Source: a virus
Strand: one strand, 5' to 3'
Length of the DNA: 61,757 nucleotides
IMG/VR virus record: IMGVR_UViG_3300030098_005510
Span: 1 to 61,757 of that record
A program made the position numbers and the translations under genes. Shown here one piece after another: positions 7,291-17,346 of the stretch; the stretch's first letter is position 1, and each line of letters starts with the position of its first letter. Below the pieces are notes generated by a model. The model saw only the letters and a list, made by a program, of their open reading frames with translations. It searched no databases and was not told the origin of the DNA.

Positions 7291-9207
7291 ATGGCATATA
7301 CAGAAAAACAAAGACTAAAACCAACAAATGTAAAATACACAAGTAAAGATTTTAGTACGATTAAAAAAGATTTAATTGAATATACTAAATCTTATTTTCC
7401 TGATACATACAAAGATTTCAACGAAACATCACCTGGTATGATGTTAATAGAGTTATCAAGTTATGTTGGTGATGTGCTTTCATATTACATAGATTATAAC
7501 TACAAAGAAAATCTGTTAGCAACCGCCACAGAAAAAAGAAACATCCGTAGACTATCAGAATTTCTTGGATATAAAACTCCAAATACAACACCATCAGTTG
7601 TTAGGTTAAAAGTAGAAACTAGTATTGGTGCTGATAGTACAACTGGTGAACCACTTTACGGAGAAGCCCCATCTTCAATAGATAGCGGTTTACAGATTGC
7701 TTCAAATATAGATTCTGAGATTCTTTTTGAGACTACTGATGAAATAGACTTCTCATCAAGTGGTTCAGGTGATCCTGCTATAAGTGCTCCAATACTTGAT
7801 AGTAATGGTGAAGCTAGTTCTTATACTTTAACAAGATTTGTTAGAGCTATATCGGCAGAGACTAAAACAAAAACATTTAATATTACAACTCCTACAAAAT
7901 TTTTAGAATTAGATTTAGGTGAAAGTAATTTAATTGAGATACTAGATTGTACAGATGGTTCTGGACAAAAATGGTATGAAGTAGATTATTTAGCACAAAC
8001 TAAGATTTTAAAAGAAACACATTATAGTGATGATTCAACTAGAACAAATGCTTACGACCAAGGTGATGCCTCAACTGAAACTTCAACAATACCTGTTCCT
8101 TATGTTGCTGAGTACATATCCTCTACAAAAAAATTCACAACTAAATTTGATGAAGATACTGAAACATACAAAGCTTGTTTTGGTAATGGACTGTTTAGAT
8201 TTAGTAACTCTGGTTCAAATGTAGATCCTGTAGAACAAGCTGGTGTAACTATTAACGGAACTAATCTTGCTGATGTACCAAGTGCTATTGGTGTAGTAGT
8301 AGGAAACAATCCAAATTTAGGAGAAACTCCATCAAATACATCATTGACATTTACCTATAGAGTTGGTGGTGGTGCGGATACAAATATACAATCCGGAGAA
8401 TTGACAACTGTTAATAACTCACCAGCAGGTGTTTCTATAACTGTAACAAATGATGAACCAAGTGTTGGTGGAACTGATGGTCAAACTGTAGACGAGATAA
8501 GAAACAATGCCTCTGCTTTCTTTGCCTCTCAACTTCGTTGTGTTACCAAAGAAGATTATCAGGCAAGAATACTGTCTCTTCCACAAAAGTTTGGTAGTAT
8601 TGCTAAATGTTATGTGGAAAGAGTAGATGGTGGAGCTTTATTAGTGTCTACTCTTTCTTATAATCAGAACAGGCAATTAGTTCAGACACCACAACTTGTT
8701 TTACAAAATATTGGTACATACCTTAATCAATTCAGAATGATAAACAATCAAGTAGGTTTTGGTTTTACATTGAATGACACATTGTTTTCTGGCTATGTAA
8801 TAAACTTTGGAGTTCGTTTTATTATCAATTATGACAGAAGATTAAATCCAACTGAAGTAAAGTTAAATGTAATTCAAGTGATAAAGAATTTCTTTGCAGT
8901 AGAAAAAATGCAGTTTAGACAATCGATTAATTTAAACGATTTACAATATAATATCTTAGGATTAGACGGTGTGATTGGTATAAAAGAATTAAAGTTATTT
9001 CAAGATGGAAATACAAATTACGCTAATGGTAGAAAGCTTTATCAATATCAAGGTAACGGTGAAATTGTGACTGATGGTGAATCGGAATATGGTTTTCAGT
9101 ATAACTTTGAAAATGCTTTGCAAGACGGAATCATAAGACCATCTGTTACACCAGCAGTATTTGAATTAAGAAACCCTAACCAAGACATATACGGAAAGGT
9201 AATATAA
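7291..9207 (+). CDS. gp6: Baseplate wedge protein, gp6/baseplate-J-like (638 aa)
   Basis: The start KYTSKDFSTIKKDLIEYTKS with FNETSPGMMLIELSSYVGDV and YYIDYNYKENLLATATEKRN is characteristic of T4 gp6 (baseplate J family). T4 gp6 is 660 residues, so the length is right. The middle is beta-rich. The C-terminal region includes DEIRNNASAFFASQLRCVTK and the EDYQARILSLP segment conserved in this family. gp6 forms the iris ring linking the wedges. ATG 7291 has AGGAGAT just upstream. Its stop overlaps the next ATG by one base. Confidence 0.88.
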   Translation: MAYTEKQRLKPTNVKYTSKDFSTIKKDLIEYTKSYFPDTYKDFNETSPGMMLIELSSYVGDVLSYYIDYNYKENLLATATEKRNIRRLSEFLGYKTPNTTPSVVRLKVETSIGADSTTGEPLYGEAPSSIDSGLQIASNIDSEILFETTDEIDFSSSGSGDPAISAPILDSNGEASSYTLTRFVRAISAETKTKTFNITTPTKFLELDLGESNLIEILDCTDGSGQKWYEVDYLAQTKILKETHYSDDSTRTNAYDQGDASTETSTIPVPYVAEYISSTKKFTTKFDEDTETYKACFGNGLFRFSNSGSNVDPVEQAGVTINGTNLADVPSAIGVVVGNNPNLGETPSNTSLTFTYRVGGGADTNIQSGELTTVNNSPAGVSITVTNDEPSVGGTDGQTVDEIRNNASAFFASQLRCVTKEDYQARILSLPQKFGSIAKCYVERVDGGALLVSTLSYNQNRQLVQTPQLVLQNIGTYLNQFRMINNQVGFGFTLNDTLFSGYVINFGVRFIINYDRRLNPTEVKLNVIQVIKNFFAVEKMQFRQSINLNDLQYNILGLDGVIGIKELKLFQDGNTNYANGRKLYQYQGNGEIVTDGESEYGFQYNFENALQDGIIRPSVTPAVFELRNPNQDIYGKVI

Positions 9208-10301
9208 TGCATAGATATTTTTTTACAACCAAAGATACCTTTATCAGTAGTGGTTCAGACCAAATTACTGGTGAAGATTTTAAAGATAAGAATACAGGAC
9301 AAGATGAAGTTCTTGAGTTAAAAAAAGTATTTTTTGACAGAGGTTTTTCTTACCATACTCGTGTTCTTGTTCAATTTGATACTACTGAAATAGAAAACTA
9401 TATTAGTTCTTCAGTATTACCAAGTGATTACCAACTTAACTTAAGACTTTATGAAACAGAAGGTACAAGTGGATTAACTGAGGAGTATACGATTGCTGCT
9501 TATCCATTAGAGGAAGAATGGGACGAAGGTGTAGGTAAAGAAATTGATGAACCAAAAACAACAGATGGTTGTAGCTATCTGTATAGGAAAAATAGAGAAG
9601 GCGCTACTGAAATAGAATGGACAGATGCTGGTGGAACTTATATTGACAGCGATGAAGTAACACAATCCTTTTCATCAGAGTCACCTGATATTAACATGGA
9701 CATAACTAATATCAGTAAAAAATGGTTTGATGGGAGAAATACAAATCATGGTCTTTTGCTAAGATTTTCTGGTAGTAGAGAAACATCAAGTGGTAGTTTT
9801 GAAGACATCAAGTTTTTCTCAAGACAAACCAACACTATCTACTCGCCGAAGATAGAATTAAAATGGGATGACCATCTACCGGCAACTGGTTCAAATACAG
9901 GCAGTTTAACTCAGTTAGATATTAGTGGTAATAGTGAAAACTTTTTGTATCCATTACATTTTAGAGAAGCCTATAAAGAAAACGAAACCGTAAAGTTTAG
10001 ATTTGGTGCTCGTAAAAGATACATACAAAAATCATTTACAACATCAGTTCAAACTGTAAGTGGTAGTTTTATACCACATGGTTCAGGTTCTTACTCTATC
10101 ATAGATATGGCAACAAATGAATCAGTTGTTCCATTTAGTGCTTACACAACGATGAGTTGTGACACGACATCTAACTATTTCAAACAAGACTTAAATGCTT
10201 TTGAACCTAATCGTGCTTATAAAATACTAATAAAGGTCAATCACAACGATGGTCAGGAGATAATCTACGATAACGACTTTGAATTTATATTGAGGACTTA
10301 A
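9207..10301 (+). CDS. Baseplate/tail protein with DNRLRE-like domain (364 aa)
   Basis: The N-terminal about 220 residues follow the DNRLRE pattern: TKDTFISSGSDQ, then RVLVQFDTTEIENYI, YQLNLRLYETEG and a late DITNISKKWFDGRNTNHGLLLRF. DNRLRE domains are beta-sandwich surface modules of carbohydrate-binding character. The C-terminal part is also beta-rich. The gene begins one base inside the gp6-like stop. It is likely a peripheral baseplate or receptor-binding component; carbohydrate binding is an inference from the fold. Confidence 0.65.
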   Translation: MHRYFFTTKDTFISSGSDQITGEDFKDKNTGQDEVLELKKVFFDRGFSYHTRVLVQFDTTEIENYISSSVLPSDYQLNLRLYETEGTSGLTEEYTIAAYPLEEEWDEGVGKEIDEPKTTDGCSYLYRKNREGATEIEWTDAGGTYIDSDEVTQSFSSESPDINMDITNISKKWFDGRNTNHGLLLRFSGSRETSSGSFEDIKFFSRQTNTIYSPKIELKWDDHLPATGSNTGSLTQLDISGNSENFLYPLHFREAYKENETVKFRFGARKRYIQKSFTTSVQTVSGSFIPHGSGSYSIIDMATNESVVPFSAYTTMSCDTTSNYFKQDLNAFEPNRAYKILIKVNHNDGQEIIYDNDFEFILRT

Positions 10302-10302
10302 T

Positions 10303-12759
10303 ATGCCTTATCACACTAGAACTAGACAGATAAGCACAAGAACTCGTCAGCAAGATACTGATACACAACAGAGAACTACAACGACTCGTCAGCAAAGAAC
10401 CACAACAACTCGTCAGCAAAGTAGTCGTGTTCAACCAAGAACCACAACTACTCGTCAGCAAAGTAGTCGTGTTCAACCAAGAACCACAACGACTCGTCAG
10501 CAAAGTAGTCGTGTTCAACCAAGAACCACAACGACTCGTCAACAAGACACAGGCAGACAACAACAAAGTAGGGTGCCTCGTCAACCACGAACAATAAATA
10601 GACGACAAATTACCGAAACTCAACAACCAAGAGTGACAACTCCTAGACCGATTGAACAAATATCTCAAACTGATATAGTCCCACAACAAACTCCGACTGT
10701 CACATTGTCTGGCACATTAGTTATGCCAACACCTGATGCCAGTGTATGGTCAGTCACATCTGTGGACAATAATAATTTAGCACAACAGGTAGAAGCCGGC
10801 ATGACCGTTACCTTGCTTCAATACGGACAAACACAAAATTTTATAATCGAGTCGATAAGTGGAAGCACGGTTAACTTAACTCAGCCGGTTCCAGGACAGA
10901 GTATAGGCTCAACGATTGAGTTTTTTGTAGAGATAGATTTAGAGAATGAACAAGAATCTGATGTTAATGTGCTTCTTGACAATCCAATAGTAGAAATTGG
11001 GTTGATTGCGTCAAGTGAAGATAATTGGTTTTATGAAATTAGTGGAGAGCCATATGTTGGGTTGTATCATTTACATGAAGATGGTACTGCTATGATTAAT
11101 GAGGGTGTATTAGGTGTAGTTCATGAGCTGAAACCAGATGAAATAATTATTCAACTTCCCATACCAGAAGTAGAAGTAGATATTGTCGAAACGATAGTAG
11201 AACCAGTGTCCTATGAAACAGTACAAGAAGTAAAGGAAGTAGTTAGTGATATTTTTTATAAAGTATGGTTTAAATCAAATACATTATCTGAAGAAGAAAT
11301 ACTGTCAATGCAAACTACCATTCGAGATGGTATAAAACAAATAGGTCGTAATGAAGACGAACCTCTTGTATTCTATAAGAAAGATAGAAATACTTTAGAA
11401 AGTAGAAAAGATTTGCAAGGTGATAAATTTGAAAAGATATGTCAATACGTCTATAGTAATCAGATACTTGATTTAGGTGATAGATTTAATGTCTATGTAC
11501 AAGAACTTTATGATAAAACAATATATTATTTAAGATTTCTTAAGCTTGATTCATCTTTTATTGATCTTCAAATAGCAGTAAAGGTAGAAGGTGAGTTTAC
11601 AGATGTTCTAAATCTTAGTCAGCTAACAAAACCAAAATCTGGTAATAAAATAAAACCTGAAAAAGCTCGTGAGGTTTTAGACACAAATATATTTGAATTA
11701 CTTCCAAATCAAACAACTCGTCAAGATCAAGTAAATGACTTCTTTACAGAGTTTGATAATTTAATAGGACCAACACCAGTTTTTCAAGACGTAGATGGTG
11801 ATGGTGTTGGCGAAGATATACAAAATAAAGAACAAGACGAACAATCTCGTATTAGTTTTGAAAATCAACCAGGTGCTTTCATAACAAGGTTAGATGAACA
11901 AGCAGAAGGTGATAGTATTAATCAAGGTAAGACTCTTGAGTCAATGAGAAACAGACTTAATACTTATCTTGGTGATGTTGATAATGTTATTGAAACATTA
12001 GAGGATGACAGACCAGAGTATCAAAATATTTCAAGTGGTTTTTTAAAAATAAGAAAACCAAATCAAGCAATAATAATAAGAGCACCTGGTAATGACTTAT
12101 TAGAATTTCAAAAAATAAATTCTAATGGAATTCCAAGTTATTTAGATGATGGTTTTACAATAACAATGTGGGTGAGATTTATTAGTAAAACATCGGAGGG
12201 AACTCTTTTTAATTTTGGTAATCCTTTAGACAACAATGGAGATGGGTTTAGATTAGAAACAAGAACTAATATTGATAGTGATGGTAATTATAAAAGATGG
12301 ATAAGATTATTAGTAAGACAAAATAATGGGGTTTTGACACAGAACAATTGGGGTGTTGAAGGTTTACCTCGAAGGTTGAGCAATCCAATTGATTCTGTCA
12401 GTAGTGAAGAAGTTCACAAGGTTTATCCAAACATACCAACTGATGATTTAAACGAATGGTTTTTTATTTGTGCAACTTTCAATCCAACTATATCTGAAGT
12501 AGGACATGGAGAACCTACAAACACTAATAAACAGTATTGGTTAAATCATGTTTTACCAACAGAAGATGGTGATGTGGTGGTTGCTAATAGTGGGTTGGGA
12601 GCTAAATGTAAAGTAGAGATAATAAGTCGTTCTGATTTACTTAGAGCTCGTGGATATAAGATTGGTGATTTAAGTATTGATTCTACTTCGAATCAACAAC
12701 AAACTGAAGTTGAACTCGAACAGGATGAACAAACAGAATTAGACTTAGGTATTCGTTGA
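10303..12759 (+). CDS. Large tail/baseplate protein with Arg/Gln/Thr repeats and LamG-like domain (818 aa)
   Basis: Residues about 1-115 are low-complexity and highly basic, made of Thr, Arg and Gln with a 14-residue unit (RTTTTRQQSSRVQP) repeated in tandem. A beta-type segment follows, then a helical middle (about 320-580), and a LamG/concanavalin-type domain (about 600-760) seen in FTITMWVRFISKTSEGTLFNF and NEWFFICATFNP. LamG-like domains in tail proteins commonly bind surface glycans. The last part is Glu/Gln-rich. The gene starts 1 base after the previous stop and its own stop lies 2 bases before the next ATG. Role in the tail tip is inferred from context. Confidence 0.65.
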   Translation: MPYHTRTRQISTRTRQQDTDTQQRTTTTRQQRTTTTRQQSSRVQPRTTTTRQQSSRVQPRTTTTRQQSSRVQPRTTTTRQQDTGRQQQSRVPRQPRTINRRQITETQQPRVTTPRPIEQISQTDIVPQQTPTVTLSGTLVMPTPDASVWSVTSVDNNNLAQQVEAGMTVTLLQYGQTQNFIIESISGSTVNLTQPVPGQSIGSTIEFFVEIDLENEQESDVNVLLDNPIVEIGLIASSEDNWFYEISGEPYVGLYHLHEDGTAMINEGVLGVVHELKPDEIIIQLPIPEVEVDIVETIVEPVSYETVQEVKEVVSDIFYKVWFKSNTLSEEEILSMQTTIRDGIKQIGRNEDEPLVFYKKDRNTLESRKDLQGDKFEKICQYVYSNQILDLGDRFNVYVQELYDKTIYYLRFLKLDSSFIDLQIAVKVEGEFTDVLNLSQLTKPKSGNKIKPEKAREVLDTNIFELLPNQTTRQDQVNDFFTEFDNLIGPTPVFQDVDGDGVGEDIQNKEQDEQSRISFENQPGAFITRLDEQAEGDSINQGKTLESMRNRLNTYLGDVDNVIETLEDDRPEYQNISSGFLKIRKPNQAIIIRAPGNDLLEFQKINSNGIPSYLDDGFTITMWVRFISKTSEGTLFNFGNPLDNNGDGFRLETRTNIDSDGNYKRWIRLLVRQNNGVLTQNNWGVEGLPRRLSNPIDSVSSEEVHKVYPNIPTDDLNEWFFICATFNPTISEVGHGEPTNTNKQYWLNHVLPTEDGDVVVANSGLGAKCKVEIISRSDLLRARGYKIGDLSIDSTSNQQQTEVELEQDEQTELDLGIR
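10396..10541 (+). repeat. 42-bp tandem repeat
   Basis: Three units of 42 bp (10396-10437, 10438-10479, 10480-10521) plus a partial fourth, differing by single bases. They encode the 14-residue Arg/Thr/Gln unit. Near identity at DNA level points to recent unit duplication by slippage or recombination, so copy number may vary between related phages. Confidence 0.9.
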
Positions 12760-12761
12760 CA

Positions 12762-14351
12762 ATGGCTAAATTTACGAGTATAGAGAAATTGCTCGAAGAA
12801 GCATATCAATCTATTGTTGGTTCTCCACCAGAACATGGTCGTGTTGAATTGGGAACAAAAACTCTCGATAATAGGGATTATTGGGAAAATATAAATTTCA
12901 ACAAAGACACTTTTCAACCTTACTTGACTGGTAACTTAGAGACATTAAATACTGAACTTAGAGATGGAATAGTTTATCGTAGAAATATAGAAACATCTGA
13001 ACTCTTTCAATATTCTATTGATGCCTTACCCTTTGTTACAGATATCAATGATGATGATGAAATAATAAGGTTAGATGAATACTATGATAAAAGAAATGAT
13101 TCTACACAATATTATTTAGCAACAGAAGGTAAGATAAATTATTATTTGTATGCCAGAGAAAGTGGAAGACCAACACCAGATGGTCATATTGATAACTATG
13201 CAACAAGAAATAAAACAAATAAATTTGACAGTTATGCTAATAGACCAGGTGAAACTGGTTTTTATTTATTTAAATTAAATTGGGGTGATGGTACTACCAT
13301 AGAATATACTGATAGACCAAAGTTGTTAGAGGAGTCTGTATTATTAGAACACTTTTATGAAAAACCTGGTTTCTATACTATTTCCGGCGTGGTTTATGCT
13401 TTATTTAAACCAAATGATGGGACAGGTCGCGAAGCCATAGGTGGATATGAAAGGTTTGAAACAAACATATTATTAAACCCATCGAAGAACTATGAATTGA
13501 ATTTATATGATTATTATAATTTTGCTACCATAGGTGGTGTAGATTTAAATTCATCTTTAATTAAATCTTCTTTAAATACTATAGGGATAGATCCTAAAAA
13601 TCCATTTGAGCCTCATCCTGGAGATGATGATTCTGAAAATATAGAGAAATTAAATTTATTTGATAAGTTACAATTGTTTAATTTTTTAAACAAAGTATCG
13701 GATACTTTTTTAAGTAGATTTGACAGTTTAGTAGAACCTTATTCTGAGGCTTTTGATAACACTCCTAATATTACCGATGATATTTTTCCTTTTCAATTGA
13801 ATGTTATTAGTGAACCAGTTTACAACAGAGACACGAGTGAATTTGAAATTGCTGGCACCATCATCGTGTCACCGGATACTGATGATGGCACTGGAACAGG
13901 TGATAGAATTTATGATGAAGGAACAGTTGTTAACATACAAGCACTTGCTGACGATCGTTTTGAATTTGATACATGGGATGTGACAATAGGTAACGATAGT
14001 CAAATAGGAAACCTTTCTTCACCAAGCACAACTGTCACTATGTCACGAGATATTAGAGTGTATGCTAGATTTAAAGCAGTGGAGTTCGAAGATTTTGATG
14101 GAGAGGATTTTAATCCAGATTCTGATTTCGATGACCCGATTGATGAGACAACTGATATAGATATTGATAATTATGTATTTCCCTTTGATGAATATTTTGG
14201 TGAACCGAGAGAAAATGAAATTTTTACAGATTCTAATGGTGTTACTTGGCAATACACTCATTTAACTAATGAACAAGCCGGTATAATTTTATCTGAACCA
14301 CTTGAGTTGACAAATCCAGCACAATTTGATTGGTTGGTTGTGGGGGTATAA
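12762..14351 (+). CDS. Tail/baseplate protein with PKD-like and InlB-repeat-like domains (529 aa)
   Basis: ATG 12762 (MAKF) is preferred to TTG 12756, which overlaps the previous stop. A PKD-like beta-sandwich lies around residues 170-220 (LNWGDGTTIEYTD, then EHFYEKPGFYTISGVVYA). A domain like the divergent InlB/List-Bact repeat lies around 365-435 (DEGTVVNIQALADDRFEFDTWD, TVTMSRDIRVYARFKA). Both are extracellular binding or spacer modules usually found in bacterial adhesins. The C-terminus is Asp-rich. In this operon it is likely a baseplate-associated or fibre-connecting protein; the domain assignments are read by eye. Confidence 0.6.
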   Translation: MAKFTSIEKLLEEAYQSIVGSPPEHGRVELGTKTLDNRDYWENINFNKDTFQPYLTGNLETLNTELRDGIVYRRNIETSELFQYSIDALPFVTDINDDDEIIRLDEYYDKRNDSTQYYLATEGKINYYLYARESGRPTPDGHIDNYATRNKTNKFDSYANRPGETGFYLFKLNWGDGTTIEYTDRPKLLEESVLLEHFYEKPGFYTISGVVYALFKPNDGTGREAIGGYERFETNILLNPSKNYELNLYDYYNFATIGGVDLNSSLIKSSLNTIGIDPKNPFEPHPGDDDSENIEKLNLFDKLQLFNFLNKVSDTFLSRFDSLVEPYSEAFDNTPNITDDIFPFQLNVISEPVYNRDTSEFEIAGTIIVSPDTDDGTGTGDRIYDEGTVVNIQALADDRFEFDTWDVTIGNDSQIGNLSSPSTTVTMSRDIRVYARFKAVEFEDFDGEDFNPDSDFDDPIDETTDIDIDNYVFPFDEYFGEPRENEIFTDSNGVTWQYTHLTNEQAGIILSEPLELTNPAQFDWLVVGV

Positions 14352-14353
14352 AA

Positions 14354-14992
14354 ATGTCTCAAGGACCACATCTCGGATTTATTAATAAAAAATTGTCCAA
14401 CTCCCTAAAAGATACTGGTTTAAATAATTTTGATTTAGCAACCACAAGAATTTACAAGGGTGTTAGGCCAATGTGGGAACAACTTGGTTTCGAAAGTGAT
14501 GATAGTGATATACCAATTACAGTTTCTTATTGGAATAATATAATACCAAGTGAATTTGATTTTTTAAATAAAAGTGGAATTGAAATTCAAGATGGTGATG
14601 AGCCTATAAAAGGTTCAAAAACACCAAGAACACCATACAAAGAAATAATCATCGATGAAGATGATGAACAGATTTGGAACGATAATTATCTTTATCCAAT
14701 ATTACCAAAGATAAGTAAATTTGGAGAGTTTGTTGAAGATGTAAATGTTGAAGGTTCATATGGTAGAGATGATGCCCCAATAACAAATTTAAATGTTGTT
14801 GATGATAATTTAATATTAGATGTTGATTTTGGAGTAAACACAACAGACAATCTAATTGACAAAACAGACTTTAGTAAACTCCATTACAATCAAGATTTTG
14901 AACTTTCACTTGATGATAACTTAAGATTAAAAACAGATACTTTTATTATACCAGATAGTATAGAAAAAGATAATTCAGAACAGGCATTTTAA
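14354..14992 (+). CDS. Hypothetical baseplate-operon protein (212 aa)
   Basis: ATG 14354 follows a GGGGG run 9-13 bases upstream; the earlier in-frame TTG at 14330 lies inside the previous gene. The product is soluble and acidic, with an aromatic N-terminal segment (RIYKGVRPMWEQLGFES). It ends in DNSEQAF, similar to the end of the next protein (DNDNQAF), hinting at a shared C-terminal docking tail. TAATG overlaps the next gene. Family not recognised. Confidence 0.55.
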   Translation: MSQGPHLGFINKKLSNSLKDTGLNNFDLATTRIYKGVRPMWEQLGFESDDSDIPITVSYWNNIIPSEFDFLNKSGIEIQDGDEPIKGSKTPRTPYKEIIIDEDDEQIWNDNYLYPILPKISKFGEFVEDVNVEGSYGRDDAPITNLNVVDDNLILDVDFGVNTTDNLIDKTDFSKLHYNQDFELSLDDNLRLKTDTFIIPDSIEKDNSEQAF

Positions 14993-17346
14993 TGGCATAC
15001 GAAAAAAAAGATAACTACCCATCGTATAAAAAACCAGGTGTATACCCATCTGGTTCAATAAAAGAACTTGGTTTAAACAATGATGACTTAGAAAAGTTTT
15101 CTTTGGGTAATTGGAATTCAATCACAAAAAATAATAGAAAGTTTTTTGTTCCACAACAAGATAGTTTGTTGAATGATTTTTTAAATGGTAAAACTTTAGG
15201 AAGACCAGTTTTAATATCTAATATACTACCTGTAAATTTTTTACAAGGTAATATTGGATTTTTTTCACAAAAAGTTTTAACACATCCGAGTAGTAACTTT
15301 TTAAGATTTGTTAGTCAACCAGCTTGGCCAAGTAGAGCGGGTTATTTGTATAATACATTTGGTCTTGACAATTTCAACTATAATATTGTAAAAGATTATA
15401 GTCAGAGTGACATAAATCAAATTTCTAATTTTCTAACCGAAAGGTATAATGAATTAAAAGAAATATTAGATAATAATTATGCTTATATTTTACCTGATGA
15501 TACAGATGTAGAAGGTTTGTCCGATGGGGAAAAAGTTCAAATTCCAATTAGGTTTAGATTTGAACCCGAAGTTCAAGAGCAAATCAACGAAATATTGAGT
15601 CAACAAATTACTAAGGGAACTGATACTTTGTCTGTAAATCAAATACGAGCTCAAAAAAATGGTCTTGAGGATTTTGGTTTTCCACAAGATTGGCCAGAGG
15701 ATAGCAGAACTCAAGAGTTCCATACATATCAACTTTACATTAGCCCACCAACACAACACGATGATGGAACACCATTAATACCTGAATCAAATGAGCAATA
15801 TCCACCCGATGAAAATTATTTATTCGATGTTTACGCAGAAGAGGATTATTTGACACTAAATACAGTTAATATACCAACAGCAGATGGTTTTCTTTTTAGG
15901 TTTTTTGTCCAATCAATAGATGACGATGGTATTTACACTGGTGTTTTTTCTGCAGGTGAAGAAGATGGTATAAGTGCTTTAAACGCTTCACAACGATTTG
16001 GTGGTCATCCAAATTATCCAATTCGATTTCCTTTTGTTGATGAAAATATTGTGCCTGAATTAATACCAGATAAAGTCGATTTTAAAGTTTTTTGCACTCC
16101 ATCCTCAGATCTAATAGGTGTTGAACAAAATAAATTTGAATCAGTACAAGAACAAAAAGATTCTTTTCTTTATTACGAATTCGAAGATGAAAGATATACA
16201 AGTACATCCTATCCGATAAAAGTTGATTTATCGATTTCAGTCGAAAATACAAATTTTGTTCAGTTTCGAAATCAAGAAACCATTATTGATGAAGACTTGA
16301 CAAGTGAACTTTTTCAATTGTTTTCTACAACAAAAGATGATCAAATCAACTCTTTAGTAAGCGGAGATTTCGGAAATTTAAACTCAATAGATACTTCAGT
16401 TTTTTACTACAAAGTAATACAATGGGGAGATGAAAAAAAATTACTAACAGATGATGATATATTAAATACAGAATATTTTAAGATATATGATTTTGAAGAA
16501 TATCCAGGTAATGATAATTACTATTTTAAAAGATATAGACAACAAATTTTAAACAAGGTCAATTGGGAGGAGGCTAGTTACACAGAAATGCTAGAGTCAA
16601 ATAATTTCAAACCTATTAAAAACCCTTCTAATGTTTCTAACGATTTAATTATTTCAAATCATGCTTACAACGAACCAGGTCCTAAATCTATCAAAATTAT
16701 ATTAATGAGATTTACTTCGAATATGTTGATTTTAAATGAAACAATATTAGTGACAAAAAATATAGTCATTAATGATGGAAATTTATTAAGCCAAGATTTT
16801 TCAATATTTGGTGGAACTGATTTTAACTTTTTACCAATTGTAGATAATCAAGCAATAATAGGTGGTTTTGATGAAAACTCAAATTATAACAACTCTGTAT
16901 CTAAAATTGTTAAAGATGATAATTTTGTTCAAGAGGATTATTTGGAAAGGGTGTCTTCAAAAGATTATGTAAAAAAGTTCAATGATGGTTTTTTAGGTAA
17001 TACGCCAGGTCAATTAGACTTGAGTCAAACAAGAGTTTTTACAGAGTCAAGGGACATATATGATTTTATTGGTGGTGATAAATTAGAGTGGATAAATCAA
17101 GGTTCAGGTAGTTTACCACTCAATAGTTTAGCAACCGACATATTTATTAGAGATGATAAATGTGTTGTTGATTTAAATCCAACTAACTCTGAATTTCTTA
17201 CAATACAAAATCAGATGGGAACAAAAGAACAAGGCATTTTGATTGGAGACTATAAAGTCAATCAACCAAAAGATGGTAGAGTTCAAAAACAAGGTGTGAT
17301 GCGAACTCCACTTTTAGAAACGGATAATGACAACCAAGCATTCTAA
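14992..17346 (+). CDS. Large hypothetical baseplate/tail protein (784 aa)
   Basis: Mixed alpha/beta protein rich in Asp, Asn and aromatic residues, without cysteine-rich or transmembrane parts. An early helical segment (SQSDINQISNFLTERYNELK) precedes long beta-type sequence. The C-terminus DNDNQAF resembles that of the preceding protein. Overlap with both neighbours (TAATG at each junction) suggests stoichiometric co-translation in the tail operon. Size and position suit a wedge protein such as T4 gp7, but I see no motif proving that. Confidence 0.55.
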   Translation: MAYEKKDNYPSYKKPGVYPSGSIKELGLNNDDLEKFSLGNWNSITKNNRKFFVPQQDSLLNDFLNGKTLGRPVLISNILPVNFLQGNIGFFSQKVLTHPSSNFLRFVSQPAWPSRAGYLYNTFGLDNFNYNIVKDYSQSDINQISNFLTERYNELKEILDNNYAYILPDDTDVEGLSDGEKVQIPIRFRFEPEVQEQINEILSQQITKGTDTLSVNQIRAQKNGLEDFGFPQDWPEDSRTQEFHTYQLYISPPTQHDDGTPLIPESNEQYPPDENYLFDVYAEEDYLTLNTVNIPTADGFLFRFFVQSIDDDGIYTGVFSAGEEDGISALNASQRFGGHPNYPIRFPFVDENIVPELIPDKVDFKVFCTPSSDLIGVEQNKFESVQEQKDSFLYYEFEDERYTSTSYPIKVDLSISVENTNFVQFRNQETIIDEDLTSELFQLFSTTKDDQINSLVSGDFGNLNSIDTSVFYYKVIQWGDEKKLLTDDDILNTEYFKIYDFEEYPGNDNYYFKRYRQQILNKVNWEEASYTEMLESNNFKPIKNPSNVSNDLIISNHAYNEPGPKSIKIILMRFTSNMLILNETILVTKNIVINDGNLLSQDFSIFGGTDFNFLPIVDNQAIIGGFDENSNYNNSVSKIVKDDNFVQEDYLERVSSKDYVKKFNDGFLGNTPGQLDLSQTRVFTESRDIYDFIGGDKLEWINQGSGSLPLNSLATDIFIRDDKCVVDLNPTNSEFLTIQNQMGTKEQGILIGDYKVNQPKDGRVQKQGVMRTPLLETDNDNQAF

